Below are positions 24,864 through 32,549 of a stretch of 64,000 nucleotides of DNA, in pieces; position 1 is the first letter of the stretch, and each line of letters begins with the position of its first letter. The translations under genes and the position numbers were made by a program. This DNA comes from Catenulispora sp. GP43 (GTDB lineage Bacteria; Actinomycetota; Actinomycetes; Streptomycetales; Catenulisporaceae). The notes under the pieces are model-generated. The model saw only the letters and a program-made list of their open reading frames with translations, was not told the origin of the DNA and did no database searches. Location: the NCBI RefSeq assembly GCF_041260665.1, contig NZ_JBGCCT010000022.1:124001-188000 (forward strand). The letters run 5' to 3'.

Positions 24864-26090
24864 TCAGGCGGGCTGTGCCGTGAAGGTGACGGGTAGCGTG
24901 GTCAGACCGTGGTGACGGTGGTCGGGGTTCCAGGCGAGCTCTTGTTCCGGCATGGCGAGCCTGAGATTGGGCAGCCGGTGAAGAGCGGTCCACAGGGCGG
25001 TCCGCACCTCCATACGCGCGAGCGGGGCGCCGAGGCAGTAGTGCGGTCCCTGGCCGAAGCCGAGGTGGCCGTTGCTGGGGCGTTCGAGGTCGATGGCGTC
25101 GGGGTTGGTGACGAACTCGAGATCGCGGTTGGCCGAGGCGAGTGCCAGCAGGACTGTGTCGCCGGCGGGAATGGTTCGCTCGCCGATGCGGAGGTCGTCG
25201 AGGGGGAAGCGCCGGATCGCGGTAAGCATGGGGCCGTCGCGTCGCAGCAGTTCCTCGACGAGGGCGGCCATTCGGGACGTGTGCGGATCGGTCTCTTCCC
25301 GGACGAGGTCTGCCAGGTTGGGTTCGCGGAGAAGGGCGGCGATGCCGTTGGAGATCAGGTGCACCGTGGTCTCGAAGCCGGCCCACAGGATGAGGAAGGC
25401 CAGTGAGGTCAGTTCGTTCTCGGTCAGCCGGTCGTCACCGTCTCGCGCTGCGATCATCGCGGAGAGCAGGTCGTCGGCCGGCTCGGCGCGCTTGCGCTTG
25501 ATCACTTTCACCAGGCAGGCGTGCATGCCGGCGACGAGTTCGCGGCCGGAGGGCCGATTCGGATCGTTGGGTGTCAGCAGCGATCGGGTGAAGGCCTGAA
25601 AGATCGCGCCGTCCGACTCCGGGATTCCGAGCAGATCGCAGATGACGACCATGGGGACCGGGCCGGCGAGGTCGGCGACGAGGTCGGCGTGGCCGTTCGG
25701 GGCGATGGTGCTGATGAACCGGTCGACGGTGGCCTGGACGCGCTCGCGTTGGGCCTCGACGCGGCGCGGGGTGAAGGCGGAGGAGACCAGTCGGCGAAGC
25801 CTGGCATGCGCCTCGTCGCCGATGTTCAGCAGATTCTCGTCCAGGGCCGGTGGCAGGCCGAAGCCCTGGTACCCGTGTTGGGAGTTGCGTGCCTCGATGG
25901 ACATGCGCGGATCGGACAGCAGCGCCTTGACGTCGGCATGACGGCTGATCACCCAGACCGGCCCGCCGCTGGCCTGGATCGCCTGGTGGACGCCGCCGGC
26001 CTCGCGCAGCTGTGCATACGCGTCGTACGGGCATCCGGAGAGATGGGGGACCATCTCGATCGGCTCGGTGAAGGGCTGGCTGGGGTTCAC
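24864..26090 (-). CDS. Cytochrome P450
   Basis: 408 residues from GTG 26090, with GGAGGA five bases upstream. Family marks: the I-helix AGFETT (residues about 237-242), the K-helix ExxR in EELLRR (about 280-283) and the heme-binding loop FGQGPHYCLGAPLARME with Cys at about 352. Length is normal for a bacterial class I P450; substrate is unknown and no ferredoxin gene is nearby. Its start overlaps the stop of the membrane-protein gene by four bases (GTGA), so it belongs to the XRE-ImmA/IrrE-membrane protein unit rather than standing alone. Confidence 0.95.
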   Translation of the reverse strand: MNPSQPFTEPIEMVPHLSGCPYDAYAQLREAGGVHQAIQASGGPVWVISRHADVKALLSDPRMSIEARNSQHGYQGFGLPPALDENLLNIGDEAHARLRRLVSSAFTPRRVEAQRERVQATVDRFISTIAPNGHADLVADLAGPVPMVVICDLLGIPESDGAIFQAFTRSLLTPNDPNRPSGRELVAGMHACLVKVIKRKRAEPADDLLSAMIAARDGDDRLTENELTSLAFLILWAGFETTVHLISNGIAALLREPNLADLVREETDPHTSRMAALVEELLRRDGPMLTAIRRFPLDDLRIGERTIPAGDTVLLALASANRDLEFVTNPDAIDLERPSNGHLGFGQGPHYCLGAPLARMEVRTALWTALHRLPNLRLAMPEQELAWNPDHRHHGLTTLPVTFTAQPA

Positions 26091-27364
26091 GCGATTCCTC
26101 CGGTCGGTGTCGGGTCGGCTTCGGCGAGCTCGTGGGCGGGGGCTGTCGACTGCTCGGTGAAGTACTTTGTCACTCTCAGCAGCCATGCCAGTTCGGCGTC
26201 GAGGTTTGCGGGGATGTTCCCGGCTGTTCGTGGCAAGGGATTGTCGTTGTGTGTCGCGGCTTCACCGGCTTCGAGCGCGGCACGGATCTGTGCGGCGGTG
26301 ACAGCTGCGTCGAGGTCGTCGCCCACGAAACCGCGGCCGACGAAGTGCGCCCTGAGGCGTTCCGCGTTCACAGGGTCCAGATATTGCCGAAGCGTCAGAA
26401 TCCCATCCCGGATCTCCACGACGCGGCGCGCGACGTAGTACTCCACATCGCTCAGCACACGTGCCGCGGCGCGAATCCTGCCCAAGACGCTCCCGGACCC
26501 AGTGGCCAGTTGGTCATCGAACGCGATGGAGGCGTCCAACTCGTAGAAGCTCATCCACAGTGCGTGCAGCCTGATGTAGGCGACCAATCGCCGCAGCCGT
26601 TGCGCGAGTCCGGAGATACGTGGCCCCCACCAGTGCAGGGTCAGGCCGCCCATGACGAGCAACGCGCCCGACCCAGCGCTGACTTCGGCGACGTTCTCCC
26701 ACGGGCCGATGTCCACCTTGACGCGAGCGACGACGATGTCTGCCAGCCGGGTGATGCTGTAGAGCAGCCCGAACGTCGCACCGATGCTCGTGGTGATCAG
26801 GCCGGTCCGAAGCCAGCTTGGGCTGACCACCTTCGCGTACCGGCGGCACAGACGGATGACCTCGACCTCGCCGATCGTGAAGGTCAGCAGGTAGATGAGT
26901 AGGTAGGCCTCGTACGCGGCCGATGCGCCGTACCACTCGGAGAACGAATGCTGGAGGTGGTGCGCCTTGAACGACTGCTGGAGTGCGTGCATGGAGTCGC
27001 TGCGAATGAACAGTGCGATCATCACGGCGACGACCACAGCGACGGCTGCGATCGTGACCCTGACACGGCGCCGCGCCCGATCCGGGGCGTAGGACCATAC
27101 CTGCAGAAGGGCAAGCTGGCTCGCGGTGTAGCACATGACGAAGCACATCGAGATGAGTGCGTTCGAGCCGCGCAGGCCGGTCCAGGCATCGATCCGGTCC
27201 CAGACCCCTGCCCAACTGACCGTGAAGATCAACGCGAAGCACAAGTAGAGGTACCAGGTGGCCAGGCGTGTCGGCTCTTTGCGAATGGCGGCGAGGTGCT
27301 TGGCACTCGAGAGCACGACCATCCAGGCGAACAGCGCGGCCAGCGGATACAAGGTGGCGTTCAC
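26087..27364 (-). CDS. MAB_1171c-type multi-pass membrane protein
   Basis: 425 residues. The N-terminal 245 residues hold about seven transmembrane helices (LYPLAALFAWMVVLSSAKHL, LYLCFALIFTVSWAGVWDRI, VTIAAVAVVVAVMIALFIRS, LLIYLLTFTIGEVEVIRLCR, SGALLVMGGLTLHWWGPRIS). The C-terminal 170 residues are cytoplasmic and helical. This matches the MAB_1171c family, called putative transporters, for which I know of no firm biochemical function. Overlaps ATGA with the ImmA/IrrE gene before it and GTGA with the P450 after it show tight coupling. Confidence 0.8.
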   Translation of the reverse strand: MNATLYPLAALFAWMVVLSSAKHLAAIRKEPTRLATWYLYLCFALIFTVSWAGVWDRIDAWTGLRGSNALISMCFVMCYTASQLALLQVWSYAPDRARRRVRVTIAAVAVVVAVMIALFIRSDSMHALQQSFKAHHLQHSFSEWYGASAAYEAYLLIYLLTFTIGEVEVIRLCRRYAKVVSPSWLRTGLITTSIGATFGLLYSITRLADIVVARVKVDIGPWENVAEVSAGSGALLVMGGLTLHWWGPRISGLAQRLRRLVAYIRLHALWMSFYELDASIAFDDQLATGSGSVLGRIRAAARVLSDVEYYVARRVVEIRDGILTLRQYLDPVNAERLRAHFVGRGFVGDDLDAAVTAAQIRAALEAGEAATHNDNPLPRTAGNIPANLDAELAWLLRVTKYFTEQSTAPAHELAEADPTPTGGIA

Positions 27365-27885
27365 CGCTCACCTCGCGACAGGGAGGTCGCGATGCGCGCG
27401 ATGACGTCATGAGCGCCGGGATCAGTGGCCCGCGGCAATTCTCGAAGCGGTTGGCGTCCGATCCGGCGCAGGATCAGCGTGGCGATGAGCTCGGCCTCGA
27501 ACTCGTCGTCCTCGGCGTAGGAGTCGCGGCCGAGTACCCGGAAGACATCGGTGATCTTCATGCCGGCGGCGATGGTCCGCGCCAGGTCTTTGCTGAGTTC
27601 CTTGCCGGGCACGTGAGCACGGAGGATGTGCCCGATCTCGTGAAAGACGATGTGCTGCTGGTGCAGCTGTGAGGTGTCCTCTTCGTAGAAGACGTAGTCG
27701 GCCTTGGCCGTTCTCATCCAGGCGCCGCACAGCCCGCCGATCGCCATCGAGTGCGACATCAGGACGAGACTTCGGCCGATGTGCCGGCCGAGCCGCGTGC
27801 AGAAGTCTTCGAGGTCGAACGGGTCGGGCAGGTCGAGGTCGGCGACCAGCGCGGAGCACTCGCGGCGCGCCTGGTCCCGGTTCAC
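27361..27885 (-). CDS. ImmA/IrrE-type zinc metallopeptidase
   Basis: 174 residues from GTG 27885. The zinc motif HEIGH is at 82-86 (IVFHEIGHILRAHVPG), with a downstream acidic region (EDDEFEAELIATLILRRIG) that supplies the third ligand in this family. ImmA/IrrE peptidases cleave an XRE repressor in response to a signal; the XRE gene directly upstream is the natural target. Ends in a four-base overlap with the membrane-protein gene. No strong ribosome binding site is seen before the GTG. Confidence 0.85.
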   Translation of the reverse strand: MNRDQARRECSALVADLDLPDPFDLEDFCTRLGRHIGRSLVLMSHSMAIGGLCGAWMRTAKADYVFYEEDTSQLHQQHIVFHEIGHILRAHVPGKELSKDLARTIAAGMKITDVFRVLGRDSYAEDDEFEAELIATLILRRIGRQPLRELPRATDPGAHDVIARIATSLSRGER

Positions 27886-27931
27886 CGGAGTGCACCAGGG
27901 GCTCGAAGCGGCACGAACCTATGTTCGATAG

Positions 27932-28447
27932 CTACTCGTCCGCGTCGGTATGCGACTCGGCCGGAGGTAGCCCCTCGACCTCGCGGACTCGGTCGATCAT
28001 GCTCAAGACCAGCTTTACGCTCTCCGGCGGCAGGCCGACCGTGCGCATGGCCACGTCCTGGACTCCGGCGTGCTGGAGCGCGGCGACCAGCTTGAGCTGC
28101 TCGTTCGTCTCCTCGGTGTCCTCGTGTTCGTCGAAGTACGACAGCGGGACACCGAAGAACTTCGCAAGGCCCTGGATCGCATCCATCATCGGGTTCGTTC
28201 TGACCCCGTTGACCAGCTGCGACAGGTAGCCGACCGAGATCGAGGCTCCGCCGGAGTCCTCGATCGCTCGGATGGCTTCCCGGTAGGAGTACTTCTTGCC
28301 GTCGGGCTTGCGCTTGTTCTCGAACAGGTACTGCAGACGCTCGGCGATGACGCCCGGGTCGGCTGTGCCGGCCCGCGGTGAAGTGGGTTCGTCGGGCGCA
28401 GCAGGTGTCGCCGGCTCCTCGCCCGCTCCCTTGCCCTGCTTGCTCAT
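27932..28447 (-). CDS. XRE-family transcriptional regulator of the ImmA/P450 unit
   Basis: 171 residues from ATG 28447 with AAGGGA upstream. After a disordered N-terminus (residues 1-30) an HTH_XRE domain covers 32-100: VIAERLQYLFENKRKPDGKK, YSYREAIRAIEDSGGASISV, YLSQLVNGVRTNPMMDAIQG, LAKFFGVPLSYFDE. The C-terminal helical part (VKLVLSMIDRVREVEGLPPA) may be the target of the neighbouring ImmA/IrrE protease. It is divergent from the transfer operon, so it could control both sides; an inverted repeat lies in the shared intergenic region. Confidence 0.88.
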   Translation of the reverse strand: MSKQGKGAGEEPATPAAPDEPTSPRAGTADPGVIAERLQYLFENKRKPDGKKYSYREAIRAIEDSGGASISVGYLSQLVNGVRTNPMMDAIQGLAKFFGVPLSYFDEHEDTEETNEQLKLVAALQHAGVQDVAMRTVGLPPESVKLVLSMIDRVREVEGLPPAESHTDADE

Positions 28448-28538
28448 CGACGGTCCCTTCTCGGCGTGGCTGCTGCTCGATCGCTGTCTGCTGTGGTGAA
28501 CACCGCTGGGTCATTTCAGGGTACCTCGTTCGCTCCGG

Positions 28539-28568
28539 TTGACGTGTCCGATATGGCACAGCTTATGG
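28539..28568 (+). promoter_or_regulatory. Putative promoter of the transfer operon
   Basis: TTGACG at 28539-28544 and TTATGG at 28563-28568, 18 bases apart, fit a vegetative actinobacterial promoter and lie about 60 bases before the first transfer gene. Confidence 0.4.
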
Positions 28569-28577
28569 TGGTTTCAT

Positions 28578-28599
28578 GCTGTTCGCAGAGATGAACAGC
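28578..28599. promoter_or_regulatory. Inverted repeat near the transfer-operon transcription start
   Basis: GCTGTTC and GAACAGC, 7-base arms separated by 8 bases, directly downstream of the predicted -10 element. Placement over the transcription start is what one expects of a repressor operator; the divergent XRE protein is the obvious candidate to bind it. Confidence 0.35.
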
Positions 28600-28628
28600 T
28601 GGACCCTCGCCAACCAGCTAAGGAGCAG

Positions 28629-28952
28629 GTGAAAGACATGATCGCGATGTTCATCCAGCAGGCCGCAGGTCAGGTGCTCACTCACGCCGCCGGCGTCATC
28701 CCTGACCCGCCGCCGGCCGCGCCGGTCGGATCCGGTGCGATCGCCACCCTGTTCTCCTGGCTCAAGTGGGGAGCCCTGACCTGCTGTGGAGGGGCGGCTG
28801 TCACCGGCGGCTGCATGATCGCCCTCGGCAACACCTCGCGCCGGGCGGAGATGGCCGAGCGCGGGAAGGTCACCCTGTTCAGCTCCGTCATCGGAGCGGT
28901 CATTGTCGGCGTAGCGGTCACGCTGATCACCGCTTCGTACGGCTTGAGTTAG
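28629..28952 (+). CDS. Small two-helix membrane protein, first transfer gene
   Basis: 107 residues if started at GTG 28629 (AGGAG three bases before it); ATG 28638 is the alternative. Two transmembrane helices are visible: ATLFSWLKWGALTCCGGAAV with TGGCMIALG, and VTLFSSVIGAVIVGVAVTLI. The size and two-helix layout recall the pilin-like or small channel proteins that open T4SS-type operons of Actinobacteria, but no motif proves this. 44 bases separate it from the next gene. Confidence 0.6.
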   Translation: MKDMIAMFIQQAAGQVLTHAAGVIPDPPPAAPVGSGAIATLFSWLKWGALTCCGGAAVTGGCMIALGNTSRRAEMAERGKVTLFSSVIGAVIVGVAVTLITASYGLS

Positions 28953-28996
28953 GGCCGCCACCGATCCCGCACGTATCGCCACCACCAGGAGTCACA

Positions 28997-29704
28997 ATGC
29001 GCAACCTTATCGGCGCAAAGCGCCTATTTCCGGGAGCTCTCGCTGCCGGTGTCGTGCTGGTCATCGGGGTGATCACCGTTCCCTTGCTCGGCGGCCACGA
29101 CGGTCGGCACGCCGGCAAGAAATCCGCGGCAGCGCCGCCTGTCGCAGTCCCCTCGGACCCGCTTCGTGTGGTCCCGGGTGCTCGTACGGCCGACGGCATC
29201 CAAGTCGGCTTCCCGCACACGACCGCCGGCGCGGTCAGCGCGGCGTCAGAGTACGTCGACGCCGCGGCATCCACGCTCGATCCCGACTACGCCGCGTCGG
29301 TGATGCGCGTGGCCGGCGATCCGGGCAACACGGCGCTGCCGGCGAATCTCGCAGCGAGCATCGTCAAGCTGCGGGCGGAGTTGCAGCTGCGGTCCGACGG
29401 GCCACTGGATCCGCCGACGACATTCCAGACCACGGCGCAGATGTACCAGCTGAGAAACATCGCGCCGGACGACGTCCTGGTCCTCTTGCTGACCGACAGT
29501 ACGTTTATCAACTCGCGCGGCGGCATGGCCCGGACCACCGGAGTCTTTCCGGTACAGATGCGATGGATCGCCGGTGACTGGAAGATCGGGGCCATCGGCC
29601 GCGGCGGTCAGGACTACTCCGCGCTGGCGGCTACCCCTGACACTCAGGCTGCTGTGAATCAGGGGTGGCAGGCCCTGGTCGCCGCCAGCGGCGGTGCGTC
29701 ATGA
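28997..29704 (+). CDS. VirB8-like conjugal transfer membrane protein
   Basis: 235 residues from ATG 28997 (AGGAGT upstream). One N-terminal transmembrane helix (ALAAGVVLVIGVITVPLLGG, residues 13-33) followed by a Pro/Ala-rich linker and an extracytoplasmic alpha+beta domain ending VFPVQMRWIAGDWKIGAIGR, the strand-turn-strand often seen in NTF2-like VirB8/TcpC-type subunits of conjugation machines. Overlaps the next gene by ATGA. Confidence 0.6.
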   Translation: MRNLIGAKRLFPGALAAGVVLVIGVITVPLLGGHDGRHAGKKSAAAPPVAVPSDPLRVVPGARTADGIQVGFPHTTAGAVSAASEYVDAAASTLDPDYAASVMRVAGDPGNTALPANLAASIVKLRAELQLRSDGPLDPPTTFQTTAQMYQLRNIAPDDVLVLLLTDSTFINSRGGMARTTGVFPVQMRWIAGDWKIGAIGRGGQDYSALAATPDTQAAVNQGWQALVAASGGAS

Positions 29705-31026
29705 TCCTCGCCGGAGCGGTCTTCGAGCCGTCCGGATCGGGCACGGGATGCCTGGACGGAGACATAGGCAAGTGCCTGACCGATGTGACCGCGCTGCCGG
29801 GCAAGGCGGCCGACGCAGTCGTATCCGGTGCTGAGTCCGCGGTCGGTGGCGCGGTGGGTGACGTCGCCAGCTCGGCCTGGGACTCGATCTGCCATTCCTT
29901 CGCCGACGCCTTCACCTCGGTGCTGAAGTGGTTCGGCGGAGTGTTCGCCTCGATGCCCGATCCGGACCTGGGTTCCATCCATGGCGTGTACGCGATCAGC
30001 CTGACGCTCGGCATGATCGTCGCGATGTTCCTGCTGATGCTGCAGGCCGGTTCCGTGATGTGGACACGTTCGGGTGCACCGCTGGCCCAAGCATTGACCG
30101 GCTTGCCAAAAGCGGCGCTCGCCTCGCTGCTGACTCTCGCCGTCTCGGGACAGATCATGGCTGCCTCGGACGACGTGGCGAAGTGGATCGTGTCGTCCAG
30201 CGGCAGCAGCATGGACGGGTTCTCCCAACGGCTGACGGTCTTGCTCGCGTTGAGTACGCCTGCCGGGCCTGCGATTCCGTCCGTGTTGCTTCTGCTGTTC
30301 GGCCTGATTGGCATCGGCTTGGTGCTGGTGTTGTGGTCGGAACTCGTGCTGCGCAACGCCGTGTTCTGCGTCCTCGTGGCGACCGCACCGATAGCCGCGG
30401 CAGGCCAGATCGGCTCAGCGACGACGGAGTGGTGGCGCAAGCTCGTCAAGGCCGGTGTCCAGCTGGCCTTGGTCAAGCCGGTCATCGCGCTCGTCTTCGT
30501 CATCGGCTTCGACACGGCCGGGAACGCGACCGGCATCACCGGGGTGATCTCCGGGATGGCTGTGCTGTTCATGGCCGTGTTCGCCTGGCCGGCCATCGGA
30601 CGCTTCTTCACCTTCACATCGGTGTCGATGGGCGGAGCGATGGGCGCCGGTGCACTGGTCGGTGCCGTCGCTAACCGGACTGCTTCCGGCGGGCCGGGCC
30701 CCGATCCGGCGGCGTTCGGGCAGTTCTCCGAGCGCCAGGCCATGTCGGCCAACGCGGCACGGGGCGCCGGGGCCAGCGCGGGTGGCGCTGCGGGAATCGG
30801 GGCGGCGTCCGCGGGGCCCGCCGGAGTTGCGGTCGCCGCGCTCCAGGCGCTGCACAAGACCATCAACGCGGTCGGCTCGCGCATGGAGCAGCAAGCCGGG
30901 CACGCCGGGCTGGAAGGCGCGAATCCCTCGGCGTACCCCGCTGGATATCCGATGTACGGCGCTGTCCGCATGCCACGCGGTGCCATCTCATCTGCTCCGA
31001 AGAGTAAGGAGGCGTCATCACCGTGA
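29701..31026 (+). CDS. TrbL/VirB6-like polytopic transfer protein
   Basis: 441 residues from ATG 29701. Several transmembrane helices lie between residues 95 and 320 (YAISLTLGMIVAMFLLMLQA, ALASLLTLAVSGQIMAASDD, SVLLLLFGLIGIGLVLVLWS, FCVLVATAPIAAAGQIG, VISGMAVLFMAVFAWPAIGR). The N-terminal part has a soluble periplasmic-type stretch and the C-terminus is Gly/Ala-rich and disordered. This is the layout of the TrbL/VirB6-like inner-membrane component in actinobacterial type IV secretion clusters. Overlaps the next gene by GTGA. Confidence 0.75.
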   Translation: MILAGAVFEPSGSGTGCLDGDIGKCLTDVTALPGKAADAVVSGAESAVGGAVGDVASSAWDSICHSFADAFTSVLKWFGGVFASMPDPDLGSIHGVYAISLTLGMIVAMFLLMLQAGSVMWTRSGAPLAQALTGLPKAALASLLTLAVSGQIMAASDDVAKWIVSSSGSSMDGFSQRLTVLLALSTPAGPAIPSVLLLLFGLIGIGLVLVLWSELVLRNAVFCVLVATAPIAAAGQIGSATTEWWRKLVKAGVQLALVKPVIALVFVIGFDTAGNATGITGVISGMAVLFMAVFAWPAIGRFFTFTSVSMGGAMGAGALVGAVANRTASGGPGPDPAAFGQFSERQAMSANAARGAGASAGGAAGIGAASAGPAGVAVAALQALHKTINAVGSRMEQQAGHAGLEGANPSAYPAGYPMYGAVRMPRGAISSAPKSKEASSP

Positions 31027-32549
31027 CCACCCGAGTTCCTGCCCGAACCTATGCCGGCTGGCAGTACGAGAAGGTGCACTTCCTGCTCGGACTCTCTGGC
31101 CGCCGAGCCGCCCTTGCCGGTCTCGCAGTCTTCCTGGGCCTGCAACCGCTCGCTTCCGGCCACCTCGCTGGCGCCGTCTTGTTCTGGCCACTGGCCCTGC
31201 TTTTGGCCGGATGTGCCTACGTGCGCATAGCGGGCCGAACCCTTGATGAATGGACAACCACCGTGGTCTCTTACAGCCTTCTGAAGCTTCGGAACAAGAC
31301 GGTCTTCCTGTCTGGAGCCTTCGCTCCGGAGCGCGGTGTTGAGCCTTCCCGGCTGGACCTGCCCGGAGTGCTGGCACCCCTGCGCATCCTCGCATCCCAT
31401 GACGGTGTGGGCCGAGAGATCGCGGTACTACATCACCCGCACGCCTGCACGTATACGGCGGTAGCGGTGGTCGACCCGGCCGGGCTGGGTCTGCTCGATG
31501 CCGATCGGGCTGAGGCGATGGTGCAGGCCTGGGGTGAGGTGCTTGCCTCGCTGTGCACCGAGGAGCAGCCGATTGCCCGGCTCCAGTTCGTCTCGCGCAC
31601 CGTGCCGGAGTCCGGGGGAGCGCTGCGCACCTGGCACACCGCTCACCTCGACCCCGCTGCTCCGCTTGCTTCGGTCATGGCGAATGAGGCACTGCTGGCC
31701 GCTACGTCGGCCACGTGCCGCCGCCAGATGTGGCTGGCGATATCCCTGGACGCCCGCCGTGCCCTGGCCGCGATACGTGGGGCGGGTGGCGGCGACAAGG
31801 GAGCCTTCCGGATCCTCGGGCAGCAGGTACGGGCACTGAGCCCTCAGCTCGTGGGTGCAGGTATCAAGGTCACCCATTGGCTGGACACCCCGGAGATGTC
31901 GGAAGCCATCCGTACTGGCTTCGACCCCCACGCTGCGGCCTTGCTGGATCAGCGTCGTGCGGAGGCTGACGATCAGATCGGCCAGGGCGCGATGCCTGTG
32001 GTCCAGGCCGGTCTCGACCCGTCTGCCGCCGGCCCGGCCGCGGCCGAGAACTCGTGGTCGTCGTACCGGCACGACGGCGCCGTATCGGTGACCTACGCGA
32101 TCCACGCCTGGCCGATCTCGCCCGTTTACGCGACCGCGCTGGCATCGGTGCTGGCCGATGCGACCCACAGACGCTCGTTCTCATTCGTCGTCGAGCCGCT
32201 CGGGCCGCGTGCGGCGCAGAAAGCGGTGATGGTCGAACGGACGAAGCGCGAGGTCGGCATCAGGCTGCGAGCCCGCACCGGCCAAGCGGTCTCCGCCTTC
32301 GAGCAGGTCGCGCTCGACCGCGCTGCGGCGCAAGAGGCAGAGCACGCACACGGGTCTGGCCTGTGTCGCTTCACCGGCTACCTCACAGTGACGGTCGACG
32401 ACCCGAACGAGCTGCCGGACGCCTGCGCGCAGGCAGAGGCCGGCGCAGCTCTCATCGGGATTGAGCTGCGGCGGATGTACGGCGCCCAAGACACAGGCTT
32501 CGCCATGACCCTTCCCGTGGGTCTCGGCCTTCCGGCGAAGCGGTGGTGA
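31023..32549 (+). CDS. SCO6880-type conjugation protein
   Basis: 508 residues from GTG 31023. After a short N-terminus it has two transmembrane helices (RRAALAGLAVFLGLQPLASG and VLFWPLALLLAGCAYVRIAG, residues 26-70), a PrgI-like start, and a long cytoplasmic region (residues 80-508) with the conserved stretches REIAVLHHPHACTYTAVAVV and PIARLQFVSRTVPESGGALR that mark SCO6880-like proteins. These occur directly before VirB4-like ATPases and are thought to correspond to the N-terminal half of VirB4; the next gene fits that. Confidence 0.8.
   Translation: MTTRVPARTYAGWQYEKVHFLLGLSGRRAALAGLAVFLGLQPLASGHLAGAVLFWPLALLLAGCAYVRIAGRTLDEWTTTVVSYSLLKLRNKTVFLSGAFAPERGVEPSRLDLPGVLAPLRILASHDGVGREIAVLHHPHACTYTAVAVVDPAGLGLLDADRAEAMVQAWGEVLASLCTEEQPIARLQFVSRTVPESGGALRTWHTAHLDPAAPLASVMANEALLAATSATCRRQMWLAISLDARRALAAIRGAGGGDKGAFRILGQQVRALSPQLVGAGIKVTHWLDTPEMSEAIRTGFDPHAAALLDQRRAEADDQIGQGAMPVVQAGLDPSAAGPAAAENSWSSYRHDGAVSVTYAIHAWPISPVYATALASVLADATHRRSFSFVVEPLGPRAAQKAVMVERTKREVGIRLRARTGQAVSAFEQVALDRAAAQEAEHAHGSGLCRFTGYLTVTVDDPNELPDACAQAEAGAALIGIELRRMYGAQDTGFAMTLPVGLGLPAKRW

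Noticed and set aside
28539-28628. Upstream extension of the first transfer gene to TTG 28539
   Set aside because: The stretch is better explained as promoter sequence, and AGGAG at 28621 points to a start at 28629 or 28638.
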